DNA from: JANNNX01 sp031398745
GTDB taxonomy: Bacteria; Actinomycetota; Acidimicrobiia; Acidimicrobiales; CADCSY01
Direction: 5' to 3'
DNA: 28,600 nucleotides
Assembly (NCBI GenBank): GCA_031398745.1
Contig: JANNNX010000026.1
Location: 1-28,600 of the forward strand
Notes under the pieces: model-generated
Seen by the model: the letters and a program-made list of their open reading frames with translations, nothing else
Database searches by the model: none
What the model was told of the DNA's origin: nothing
Translations under genes and position numbers: made by a program
Shown here: piece after piece, positions 21,678-28,600 of the stretch
Numbering within the stretch: position 1 is the first letter of the stretch
Layout of the letters: every line of letters begins with the position of its first letter

Positions 21678-21714
21678 CGCTTGTCAGGGACCTTCTCTCG
21701 TCAAGGAGCACCCC

Positions 21715-22716
21715 ATGGCCCACCGGGTCGGGATCATCGGTGGAGACGGCATCGGCCCGGAGGTCACGGCCGAGGCCCTGAAGGTGGTGGCCGCCTCCGG
21801 CGTCGCCCTCGACACCGTCGACTACGACCTCGGTGGAAAGCACTACCTGGCCACCGGCGAGATCCTCCCCGACTCGGTGCTCGAGGAGTGGCGGGGCCTC
21901 GACGCCCTCCTCCTCGGGGCGATCGGTACCCCCGAGACGCCGCCCGGCATCCTCGAGCGGGGCCTGCTGCTCAAGCTGCGCTTCGAGCTCGACCTCTACA
22001 TCAACCTCCGCCCGTTCTCGGGCCCGGCCCGGCCCCCCCAGCAGGAGCCCCGTGAGGTCGACTTCGTGGTGATCCGGGAGAACACCGAGGGCACCTACGC
22101 CGGCGAGGGCGGGTTCCTGCGCAAGGGCACCCCCGAGGAGATCGCCACTCAGGGCTCGGTCAACACCCGACACGGCGTCGACCGGGTTGTGCGCTTCGCC
22201 TACGACCTGGCCGCCCAGCGTGACCGCCACCACCTCACGCTGGTCCACAAGACCAACGTGCTCCAGTTCTCGGGAGACCTCTGGCAGCGGACCTTCGACG
22301 AGGTCGGGGTCGAGCACCCCGGGATCGATACGGCCTACCAGCACATCGACGCGACCTGCATCCACCTGGTCCAGGACCCGGGACGTTTCGACGTGATCGT
22401 GACCGACAACCTCTTCGGCGACATCCTCACCGACCTGGCGGGCGCGGTGACCGGGGGCATCGGGTTCGCCAGCTCGGCCAACCTCAACCCGGCTCGGACC
22501 GGGCCGTCCATGTTCGAGCCGGTTCACGGCTCGGCGCCCGACATCGCCGGCACCGGGACGGCCAACCCGATCGCCGCCATCCTGTCCGCGGCGCTCATGG
22601 TGGAGTACCTCGGCGAGGCCGACGCCGCCGCCCGGATCCGCAAGGCCGTGGCCGCTTCCAAGGACGTGACCGGTTCGACGGTCGAGATCGGCGACACCGT
22701 CGCAGAAAGGGTCTGA
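21715..22716 (+). CDS. leuB: 3-isopropylmalate dehydrogenase
   Basis: A 333-residue NAD-dependent enzyme that oxidises and decarboxylates 3-isopropylmalate in leucine synthesis, and very likely 3-methylmalate in the citramalate route. Family residues are visible: GGDGIGPEV near the N-terminus, Arg89 and Arg99 (LLKLRFELDLYINLRPF), Arg121 and Tyr128 (RENTEGTYAGEGG), Lys179 (VHKTNVL), and Asp231, Asp236 and Asp240 (DNLFGDILTDLAG), then EPVHGSAPDIAGTGTANPIAAILSAALM. The length is slightly short compared with enterobacterial LeuB but normal for the actinobacterial type. The ATG has AAGGAG seven bases upstream. It is the first gene of the operon with ilvE (3 bases between) and cimA. Confidence 0.95.
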   Translation: MAHRVGIIGGDGIGPEVTAEALKVVAASGVALDTVDYDLGGKHYLATGEILPDSVLEEWRGLDALLLGAIGTPETPPGILERGLLLKLRFELDLYINLRPFSGPARPPQQEPREVDFVVIRENTEGTYAGEGGFLRKGTPEEIATQGSVNTRHGVDRVVRFAYDLAAQRDRHHLTLVHKTNVLQFSGDLWQRTFDEVGVEHPGIDTAYQHIDATCIHLVQDPGRFDVIVTDNLFGDILTDLAGAVTGGIGFASSANLNPARTGPSMFEPVHGSAPDIAGTGTANPIAAILSAALMVEYLGEADAAARIRKAVAASKDVTGSTVEIGDTVAERV

Positions 22717-22719
22717 ACG

Positions 22720-23637
22720 ATGCCCATCGAGAAGAGCGACAAGATCTGGATGAACGGCGAGTTGGTCGACTGGGACGCGGCCACTGTCCACGTCCTCACC
22801 CACTCGCTGCACTACGGGCTGGGTGTGTTCGAGGGGATCCGGGCCTACGAGACGTCGCAGGGCACCGCCGTGTTCCGCCTCACCGACCACATGCGCCGCC
22901 TCGAGCGCTCGGCCAAGATCTTCGATCTCCCGATGCCGTATGACGCCGGCCAGCTGGTCGACGCCACCAAGGAGCTGTTGCGGGTCAACCAGATGGGGGG
23001 GTGCTACATCCGTCCGATCGTCTACATCGGCTACGGCGAGATGGGCCTCAACCCGATCGGGCTCCAGGTCGACACGGCCATCGCGGCCTGGCCCTGGGGG
23101 CTCTACCTGGGCGAGGACAGCGTGGCCCACGGGGTGCGCATGAAGATCTCGAGCTGGCAGCGCCACAGCCCCAACACCATCCCGCCGGCGGCCAAGGGCA
23201 CGGGTATGTACATCAACTCGATCCTGGCCAAGGTCGAGGCGGTCAGGGCCGGCTACGACGAGGCGATCCTGCTCTCGCCCCAGGGCTACGTGTCGGAGTG
23301 CACGGGCGAGAACATCTTCATCGTGGTCGACGGGACCATCGTGACCCCGCCGGTCTCGGCCGGCGCCCTCCAGGGCATCACCCAGGACTCGATCCTCACC
23401 GTGGCCCGAGACCTCGGGATCGAGTGCCGCTTCGACAACATCCTGCGCTCCGACCTCTACACGGCCGACGAGGCGTTCCTGTCGGGCACCGCGGCCGAGG
23501 TGGTGCCGATCCGCTCGGTCGACGAGCGGGGCCTCGGGGAGCCAGGACCCATCACCCGCCAGATGCAGGAGACGATCTCCGCCGCCTGCCGGGGCGAGAT
23601 CGACCGCTACAAGGACTGGAACGAACATGTCTCATGA
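22720..23637 (+). CDS. ilvE: Branched-chain amino acid aminotransferase
   Basis: A 305-residue fold-type IV PLP enzyme that makes the last step of leucine, isoleucine and valine synthesis. Key parts are IWMNGELVDWDAATVHVLTHSLHYGLGVFEGIRAYE, the PLP lysine Lys159 in PPAAKGTGMYINS, Glu193 in VSECTGENIF, and the phosphate-binding QGITQDSILTVARDLG and LSGTAAEVVPI. The length matches family members. The ATG directly follows the leuB stop after three bases, with AGAAAGG as ribosome-binding site. Its last 11 bases overlap the start of cimA, so the two are translationally coupled. Confidence 0.95.
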   Translation: MPIEKSDKIWMNGELVDWDAATVHVLTHSLHYGLGVFEGIRAYETSQGTAVFRLTDHMRRLERSAKIFDLPMPYDAGQLVDATKELLRVNQMGGCYIRPIVYIGYGEMGLNPIGLQVDTAIAAWPWGLYLGEDSVAHGVRMKISSWQRHSPNTIPPAAKGTGMYINSILAKVEAVRAGYDEAILLSPQGYVSECTGENIFIVVDGTIVTPPVSAGALQGITQDSILTVARDLGIECRFDNILRSDLYTADEAFLSGTAAEVVPIRSVDERGLGEPGPITRQMQETISAACRGEIDRYKDWNEHVS

Positions 23638-25237
23638 CACGGGGGGCCGCTCCCGGGTCCCCGACGAGGTCGAGGTCTTCGACACCACCCTGCGCGACGG
23701 CAGCCAGCTCGAGGGCATCTCGCTGACCGTGGAGGACAAGCTGCGGGTGGCCGAGCAGCTCGACCACCTCGGCGTCGACTACATCGAGGGCGGCTGGCCG
23801 GGGGCCAACCCCAAGGACACCGAGTTCTTCGCCCGGGCCCCCGAGGAGCTCCACCTCGAGACCGCCACCCTGGTCGCCTTCGGGTCGACCCGTCGGGCCG
23901 GGACCCGGGCCGAGGACGATCCGGTGCTGGCCAACCTGGTGGCGGCCAACACCTCGACGGTGTGCATCGTGGGCAAGAGCTGGGACCACCACGTGACCGA
24001 GGCGCTGCGCACCACCCTGGACGAGGGTGTGGCCATGGTGGCCGACTCGGTGCGGTTCCTGGTCGACGCCGGCCTCACCGTGTTCCTCGACGCCGAGCAC
24101 TTCTTCGACGGGTACAAGCGCAACCCCGACTTCGCCCTCCAGGTGCTCGACGCGGCGGCCGATGCCGGGGCCGCCTGCCTGGTCCTGTGCGACACCAACG
24201 GCGGGTGCCTTCCGCACGAGGTCGAGCCGATCGTGGCTGCCGTGGTCGACCGGTTCGCCCCGCTGTCGATCGGCATCCACACCCAGAACGACACCGGCTG
24301 CGCGGTGCCCAACGCCATCGCTGCGGTGCTCGGGGGATCGAACCACGTGCAGGTCACCATGAACGGTTACGGCGAGCGCACCGGCAACTGCGACATCACC
24401 CAGCTGGTCCCCGACCTCACCCTCAAGATGGGCATCCGGACCCTGCCCGAGGGCCGGCTCGAGCGGCTGACCGAGGTCAGCCACCACATCGCCGAGCTGG
24501 TCAACATGCCGCTGTCGGCGCACGCCCCCTACGTCGGGGCATCCGCCTTCGCCCACAAGGCGGGGTTGCACACCTCGGCCATCGCCCGGGGGGGCAGCGA
24601 CGTCTACGAGCACGTCGACCCCACCGTGGTCGGCAACCACACCCGGATGCCGGTGTCGGAGTACGCCGGTCGGGCGTCGGTCCAGCTGAAGGCCAAGGAG
24701 GTGGGGATCGACCTGAGCGACGAGGTGGTGACGTCGGTCCTCGAGCAGCTCAAGGACCTGGAGAACCGTGGCTACCACTTCGAGGTGGCCGACGGCTCGC
24801 TCGAGCTCCTCATGCGCCGGGCCGCGGGCTGGGAGCAGTCGTACTTCGAGGTCGAGTCGTTCAAGGCCTCGGTCGAGCACCGGCCTGACGGGACCTACCT
24901 GTCGGAGGCCACCGTGCGGCTGGTGGTCGACGGCGAGCGGCTGATCTCGACCGCCGAGGGCAACGGCCCGGTCAACGCTCTCGATGCCGCGGTGCGGGGC
25001 GCCATCGGCTCCCGCCACCCGCAGCTGGCCTCTCTGCACCTGGTCGACTACAAGGTTCGCGTGCTCGACACCGGCGCCGCCGGGACGGGGGCGGTGACCC
25101 GGGTGCTCATCGACTCGACCGACGGCGAGCGGACCTGGACGACCATCGGGGTGTCGGAGAACCTCATCGAGGCGTCGTGGCAGGCACTGTGCGACTCGTT
25201 GGTCTTCGGACTCCTGCACGCCTCGCCCCGTCGCTGA
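23627..25237 (+). CDS. cimA: (R)-citramalate synthase
   Basis: A 536-residue DRE-TIM metallolyase that condenses pyruvate with acetyl-CoA to citramalate, starting the threonine-independent route to isoleucine. Support comes from DTTLRDGSQLEG (19-30), DYIEGGWPGANPKDTEFF, NGYGERTGNCDITQLVPDL, AGLHTSAIARG and the C-terminal regulatory LeuA-like dimer domain (about 400-530). The motif IEGGWPG..PKD separates the citramalate synthases from LeuA. The usual HxH metal motif reads HTQND here: His218 is present but the second position is Gln220. The start overlaps ilvE by 11 bases. With LeuCD and LeuB it lets the organism make 2-oxobutyrate without threonine deaminase, and its place in this operon fits an isoleucine-sensing leader. 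Confidence 0.92.
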   Translation: MSHDTGGRSRVPDEVEVFDTTLRDGSQLEGISLTVEDKLRVAEQLDHLGVDYIEGGWPGANPKDTEFFARAPEELHLETATLVAFGSTRRAGTRAEDDPVLANLVAANTSTVCIVGKSWDHHVTEALRTTLDEGVAMVADSVRFLVDAGLTVFLDAEHFFDGYKRNPDFALQVLDAAADAGAACLVLCDTNGGCLPHEVEPIVAAVVDRFAPLSIGIHTQNDTGCAVPNAIAAVLGGSNHVQVTMNGYGERTGNCDITQLVPDLTLKMGIRTLPEGRLERLTEVSHHIAELVNMPLSAHAPYVGASAFAHKAGLHTSAIARGGSDVYEHVDPTVVGNHTRMPVSEYAGRASVQLKAKEVGIDLSDEVVTSVLEQLKDLENRGYHFEVADGSLELLMRRAAGWEQSYFEVESFKASVEHRPDGTYLSEATVRLVVDGERLISTAEGNGPVNALDAAVRGAIGSRHPQLASLHLVDYKVRVLDTGAAGTGAVTRVLIDSTDGERTWTTIGVSENLIEASWQALCDSLVFGLLHASPRR

Positions 25238-25258
25238 GCGGCGTGCGATCCTGACCCG

Positions 25259-25771
25259 ATGGCCGCGCCCGAGCACGTCCCCGTCCTCGACGATCCCCGT
25301 CACACCGGCCTGGCCCTCCCGCCGGCGGTCGAAGTCCCCCGACCGGGTCGACCGGCCGAACCGTCAGCCGCCGACCCCCGCCGGTCGGGGATGGGATCGC
25401 CGGGGCCGGATCAGGGCTACGCCCTGCTGCTGGCCCAGCGGTTTCGCGACCGGCTGCACCTGGTCGAGGGTGAGCACGCCGCCGACGTCCTGGCCGGGGC
25501 CGTCGCGGTGGCCACCGTCCGGGCGTCGCTGTTCGGTCGGGCGCCGGTGATCCACGACCTCGACCTGGCGCTGACCCTGTGGGGCTTCCTCGTCGCTGAC
25601 GCCCCCGACGACCTGGTGGCCGAGCGCCGGGCTCGCTTCGCCGGTGCGTCGCACCACTACTGGGATCGCCGGACGTTGGTGGAGTCGGTGCCGGTGGCCA
25701 CCCTGCGCCTGACGCCGGACGAGGTGCGGCGCCTGGCCGGCGCCGACTGGCGCTCGCTGCTCGGCCGGTAG
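25259..25771 (+). CDS. Uncharacterised 170-residue protein
   Basis: I recognise no family. The first 50 residues are Pro/Arg/Asp-rich and probably disordered. From residue 52 there is a compact alpha-helical part (GYALLLAQRFRDRLHLVEGEHAADVLAGAVAVATVRASLFGRAPVIHDLDLALTLWGFL), then DLVAERRARFAGASHHYWDRRTLVESVPVATLRLTPDEVRRLAG. It has no signal peptide or clear membrane helix, although LALTLWGFLVA is hydrophobic. It begins 21 bases after cimA without a Shine-Dalgarno sequence and ends 13 bases before the protease gene, so it may belong to the same transcript. The third-position GC bias and compact packing support a real gene. Confidence 0.65.
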   Translation: MAAPEHVPVLDDPRHTGLALPPAVEVPRPGRPAEPSAADPRRSGMGSPGPDQGYALLLAQRFRDRLHLVEGEHAADVLAGAVAVATVRASLFGRAPVIHDLDLALTLWGFLVADAPDDLVAERRARFAGASHHYWDRRTLVESVPVATLRLTPDEVRRLAGADWRSLLGR

Positions 25772-25784
25772 CGTCGGCGCCCGC

Positions 25785-26960
25785 ATGGCGACCCCGACGG
25801 CGATGCTCACCCATTGGCGCCGCTGGCCGGCGCGAGCGGCCGACTGGTTCGACGCCGACGAGTTGGCCCAGGCCCGGGCCTACAACCGCCCGGCCGACCG
25901 CTGGCGCATGGCCCGCAGCCTGGCCAGCGGGGCGGTGCTGGTGGCCTGGATCGTCGGTCAGCTGGCGCCGCGCCTGGTCGACGCTCTCGACGTGACCAGC
26001 TGGATCGTGCAGCTGGTGGCGGTCGCCATCGCCCTCGAGCTCAGCACCCTGGTGGTGACCATCCCCTTCGACCTCTGGCGCCAGCTCTCCTACGACCGGC
26101 GTTGGGGGCTGTCGAACCAGACCGGCCGAGGCTTCCTCGTCGACCTGGTAAGGGAGCTGGCCGTCGGCCTGGTCATCAACCTGGTGCTGCTGGTGCCGCT
26201 GTGGGCCGTGATCCGGGCCACCGACCTGTGGTGGCTCTTCGGCTGGGTGCTCTTCGCCACCTTCACCGTGCTCCTCGGCCTCCTCTGGCCAGTGGTCATC
26301 GCTCCCGTGTTCAACAAGTTCACGCCGCTGGAGGGGGGCGAGCTGGCTGACCGCATCCTGGCCGTGGCCCGCCGGACCGACCTCCCCATCTCCGGGGTCC
26401 TGGTGGCCGACGCCAGCCGCCGGTCGAACGCCGGCAACGCGTATGTCGCCGGCCTCGGCCGAACCCGGCGGGTGGTGGTCTTCGACACCCTCCTCGACTG
26501 GCCGGTGGCGACCGTCGAGCAGGTGGTGGCCCACGAGCTCGGGCACTGGCGCTTCGCCCACCTCCGCCGCAAGCTCCCGGTGCTCATCACCGCCGAGCTC
26601 GGCCTGTTCGTCCTCACCTGGCTGGTCCTGCGTTGGGACGGGCTCCTCTCACTGGCCGGGGTCGACTCGGTGCGTGAACCCGCGGCCTTGCCCCTGTTCA
26701 TGGCCGTGTTCCCGCTCGGCTACGTCCTCCTCCAGCTGGGGTCGTCGTACCTGTCCCGGGCTGACGAGCGCCAGGCCGATCTCTACGCCCTCGAGGTGCT
26801 GGCCGCGCCCGAGGCCTTCTCCGACGTGTTCCGCCGGCTGGCCGAGGTGAACAAGGCCGACATCGACCCGTCGTGGTGGAAGCGGGCGACGGCGACCCAC
26901 CCGCCGATCCCCGAGCGCCTGGCCATGGCCCGGGCCTGGGCACAGGCCGGCCCCCGGTGA
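25785..26960 (+). CDS. M48-family membrane metalloprotease (Ste24/CAAX-protease type)
   Basis: A 391-residue integral membrane zinc protease. The zinc motif is His250-Glu251-Leu-Gly-His254 (VVAHELGHWRFAHL), and the third ligand is Glu328 in RADERQADLYAL. Substrate-strand and C-terminal motifs are NAYVAGLGRTRRVVVFDTLL and ATHPPIPERLAMA. Hydrophobic helices lie at about 48-64, 72-95, 123-143, 150-175, 264-283 and 302-320. PFDLWRQLSYDRRWGLSNQTGRGFLVDLVREL is typical of the Ste24 branch rather than HtpX. It probably cleaves membrane-associated or misfolded proteins; the true substrate is unknown. The gene shares bases with the gltX start (GTGA). Confidence 0.9.
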   Translation: MATPTAMLTHWRRWPARAADWFDADELAQARAYNRPADRWRMARSLASGAVLVAWIVGQLAPRLVDALDVTSWIVQLVAVAIALELSTLVVTIPFDLWRQLSYDRRWGLSNQTGRGFLVDLVRELAVGLVINLVLLVPLWAVIRATDLWWLFGWVLFATFTVLLGLLWPVVIAPVFNKFTPLEGGELADRILAVARRTDLPISGVLVADASRRSNAGNAYVAGLGRTRRVVVFDTLLDWPVATVEQVVAHELGHWRFAHLRRKLPVLITAELGLFVLTWLVLRWDGLLSLAGVDSVREPAALPLFMAVFPLGYVLLQLGSSYLSRADERQADLYALEVLAAPEAFSDVFRRLAEVNKADIDPSWWKRATATHPPIPERLAMARAWAQAGPR

Positions 26961-28324
26961 CCGGGCCCCGGCTGCGCTTCGCGCCCTCACCGACCGGCTT
27001 CCTCCACGTCGGCTCGGCTCGGGCCGCCCTCTACAACTGGCTCTTCGCTCGCCAGCAGGGCGGCGAGCTGCTCCTGCGCATCGAGGACACCGACGAGGCG
27101 CGGGACCGGGAGGAGTGGGTGGAGGGCATCTTCGAGGCGCTGCGGTGGCTCGGCCTCGACTGGGACGGCGAACCGGTCCGCCAGTCGACCCGCGCCGCCC
27201 GCCACGCCGAGGCGGCCGCCACCCTCGAGGCGGCCGGCCGCACGTACTGGTGCGATTGCACCCGAGACGCCATCGACCAGCGGGCCCATGCCGCCGGTCG
27301 CCCCCCGGGCTACGACGGGTTCTGCCGCGACCGGGGTCTGGGCCCGGGCGAGGGTCGAGCGATGCGCTTCGCTACGCCGACCTCGGGCGCGACGGTCGTG
27401 CACGACCTGATCCGGGGCGAGCCGACGTTCGACAATGCCGTCATCGACGACCCGATCATCGTGCGCTCGACCGGCAAGGCCATGTTCGTGCTGGCCAACG
27501 TGGTCGATGACATCGACATGGCCATCACCCACGTGGTCCGGGGCGAAGACCACCTGCCGACCACGCCGAAGTACCTGCTGCTGTGGGAGGCGTTGGGCGG
27601 CGGCGAGCTGCCGGTGTTCGCCCACCTGCCGATGCTGGTCAACGAGAAGCGCCAGAAGCTGTCGAAGCGCCGCGACTCGGTGGCGGTCGAGGAGTTCCGG
27701 GCCGAGGGCTTCCTCCCCGAGGTGATGGTCAACTACCTGGCGCTCCTCGGGTGGGCGCCGACCGACGGACGAGAGCGTCTGTCGGTCGACGAGCTGGTGC
27801 GGGAGTTCCGCTTGACCGACGTGAACTCCTCGCCCGCGTTCTTCGACCTGGCCAAGCTCCGGGCATTCAACGGCGACACCATCCGAGCCATGGCCCCCGA
27901 CGACTTCGCCCTGGCCGCTGGTCCGTGGCTGTCAGGGCCGCTCGACCCACGGCTGGTGCCGTTGGTCCAGGAGCGGGTGGTCACCCTGGCCGAGGTCGCG
28001 CCCATGGTCGACTTCATCGACGCCGAGCCGGTCATCGACCCGGCGTCGTGGGACAAGGCCATGGCCATCCCCGCCGCGGCCAGCGTCTTGGAGCGAGCGG
28101 CCGACGCCTACCAGGCCCTCGACGACTGGCAGGCCGCCACTCTCAAGGAGGCCCTGGTGGCGGTAGGGGAGTCCCTCGATCTGAACCTCAAACGGGCTCA
28201 GGCGCCCGTCCGGGTGGCGGTCACCGGCCGGTCGGTGGGGCCGCCCCTGTTCGAGTCGCTCGAGGTCCTGGGCCGCGAGGTCACGCTCCGTCGCCTGCAG
28301 GCGGCCCGGGCCCGGCTCGGCTGA
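26957..28324 (+). CDS. gltX: Glutamyl-tRNA synthetase
   Basis: A 455-residue class I synthetase that charges tRNA-Glu. The HIGH-type motif is PSPTGFLHVGSAR (about 10-22), and the KMSKS-type loop is KLSKR at 234-238. A zinc-site pattern CDC...Y...C (Cys99, Cys101, Cys123 in YWCDC...GYDGFC) is typical of actinobacterial and proteobacterial enzymes. RIEDTDEARDREEWVEGIFEALRWLGLDWD, VVRGEDHLPTTPKYLLLWEALG and the helical anticodon-binding C-terminus complete the family picture. The GTG at 26957 overlaps the protease stop by four bases, with no separate ribosome-binding site, so translation is coupled. Confidence 0.95.
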   Translation: MTGPRLRFAPSPTGFLHVGSARAALYNWLFARQQGGELLLRIEDTDEARDREEWVEGIFEALRWLGLDWDGEPVRQSTRAARHAEAAATLEAAGRTYWCDCTRDAIDQRAHAAGRPPGYDGFCRDRGLGPGEGRAMRFATPTSGATVVHDLIRGEPTFDNAVIDDPIIVRSTGKAMFVLANVVDDIDMAITHVVRGEDHLPTTPKYLLLWEALGGGELPVFAHLPMLVNEKRQKLSKRRDSVAVEEFRAEGFLPEVMVNYLALLGWAPTDGRERLSVDELVREFRLTDVNSSPAFFDLAKLRAFNGDTIRAMAPDDFALAAGPWLSGPLDPRLVPLVQERVVTLAEVAPMVDFIDAEPVIDPASWDKAMAIPAAASVLERAADAYQALDDWQAATLKEALVAVGESLDLNLKRAQAPVRVAVTGRSVGPPLFESLEVLGREVTLRRLQAARARLG

Positions 28325-28332
28325 CTCGGCGC

Positions 28333-28600
28333 GTGTTCCTCCTCCGGTGGCCACGCCGACTGGCCAAGCTGGCGGTGCTGGCGGTCCTGCTGTACGGGTC
28401 GGTGACCTTCGCCCAGGTGTGGTGGGCCAGCCGTCAGGACCACGCCCGGGCCGCCGACGCCATCGTGGTCCTCGGCGCCGCCCAGTACTCGGGGACGCCG
28501 TCGGGCGTGCTGCGGGGTCGGCTCGACCACGCCTACGAGCTGTACCGCGAGGGGCTGGCGCCGACCATCGTGCTCACCGGGGGCGGCCTGCCCGGTGACG
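28333..28600 (+). CDS. YdcF/SanA-like DUF218 protein, 3' end outside the window
   Basis: The first 89 codons of a membrane-anchored protein. One N-terminal helix (about LAKLAVLAVLLYGSVTFAQVWW) is followed by ADAIVVLGAAQYSGTPSGVLRGRLDHAYELYREGLAPTIVLTGGGLPGD, which carries the DUF218 signatures: the strand AIVVLGAA, the R.RLDHAYELY helix and the LTGG turn. Such proteins are linked to envelope biogenesis in other bacteria (ElyC/SanA/YdcF), but their chemistry is not settled. The GTG start eight bases after gltX has no clear Shine-Dalgarno sequence. Confidence 0.85.
   Translation, partial: MFLLRWPRRLAKLAVLAVLLYGSVTFAQVWWASRQDHARAADAIVVLGAAQYSGTPSGVLRGRLDHAYELYREGLAPTIVLTGGGLPGD

Noticed and set aside
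21586..21714. T-box riboswitch upstream of leuB
   Set aside because: There is no room for the long specifier stem and I see no T-box consensus. The short coding frame and two compact hairpins fit peptide-based attenuation better.
21574..23628. A 684-codon minus-strand open frame across leuB and ilvE
   Set aside because: It is a shadow of the real genes in a GC-rich genome. It also runs through the leader, has no family motifs and has no ribosome-binding site.
23552..25303. A 583-codon minus-strand open frame antisense to cimA
   Set aside because: Same reason: biased composition and full overlap with a well-supported gene.
1..28600. Transposases, integrases, attachment sites, CRISPR arrays, tRNA or rRNA genes
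   Set aside because: No supporting frame, repeat array or cloverleaf-like segment was found. Base composition and codon use look even across the window.

Overview
The window is about 70% GC by eye and densely packed with bacterial genes, with no mobile element, CRISPR array, rRNA or tRNA that I can see. It looks like an actinobacterium, most likely of the class Acidimicrobiia. The reasons are the very GC-rich codon use with many GTG starts, the leaderless-looking promoters, and the secreted protein built of 'GYWLVAADGGVF' repeats, a type I associate with that class. The order serA ... leuCD ... leuB-ilvE-cimA ... gltX recalls the amino-acid neighbourhood of Streptomyces, without the IclR-type regulator NdgR that sits beside leuCD there (from memory).

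Layout. 1-1300: a class Ib aspartate aminotransferase. 1378-2975: mscL and a five-helix membrane protein with a histidine-rich linker and an unrecognised C-terminal domain. 3148-4543: a divergent pair, an exported Cu/Zn superoxide dismutase and a two-domain cytoplasmic protein of unknown role. 4617-10876: a tightly overlapping six-gene operon with an ECF sigma factor, a zinc-finger multi-span membrane protein (likely anti-sigma), an ABC ATPase, two tandem paralogous permeases with large extracytoplasmic domains, and a small membrane protein. 10966-13653: serA, a small 'sunset'-domain protein and an orphan soluble histidine kinase. 13662-15680: leuC-leuD on the minus strand, divergent from the secreted repeat protein (15808-17412). 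17492-21526: greA, a zinc alcohol dehydrogenase, a FrnE-type thiol oxidoreductase, a Tat-exported lipoprotein of the alpha/beta hydrolase fold that lacks the nucleophile, and a PaaI-type thioesterase. 21586-25237: a leader peptide and terminator followed by leuB-ilvE-cimA. 25259-28600: an unknown protein, a Ste24-type M48 protease, gltX and the start of a YdcF/DUF218 protein that leaves the window.

How the genes work together. LeuCD, LeuB and IlvE serve leucine synthesis. With CimA the same LeuCD/LeuB steps give the citramalate (threonine-independent) route to 2-oxobutyrate and isoleucine. The best regulatory signal is ahead of leuB: a -10 box almost touching an ATG, a 13-codon peptide ending Val-Tyr-Ile-Ile-Thr, a perfect 10-bp hairpin at the stop codon, and a perfect GC-rich terminator hairpin. 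This reads as a leaderless transcription attenuator that senses isoleucine (and perhaps valine) rather than leucine. The other unusual points are the ECF/ABC operon with its duplicated permease, the Ser-to-Ala hydrolase, a Gln in place of a metal-site His in CimA, and a recurring TANNNT box 5-10 bases before start codons. I did not find a clearly new defence or mobile system.
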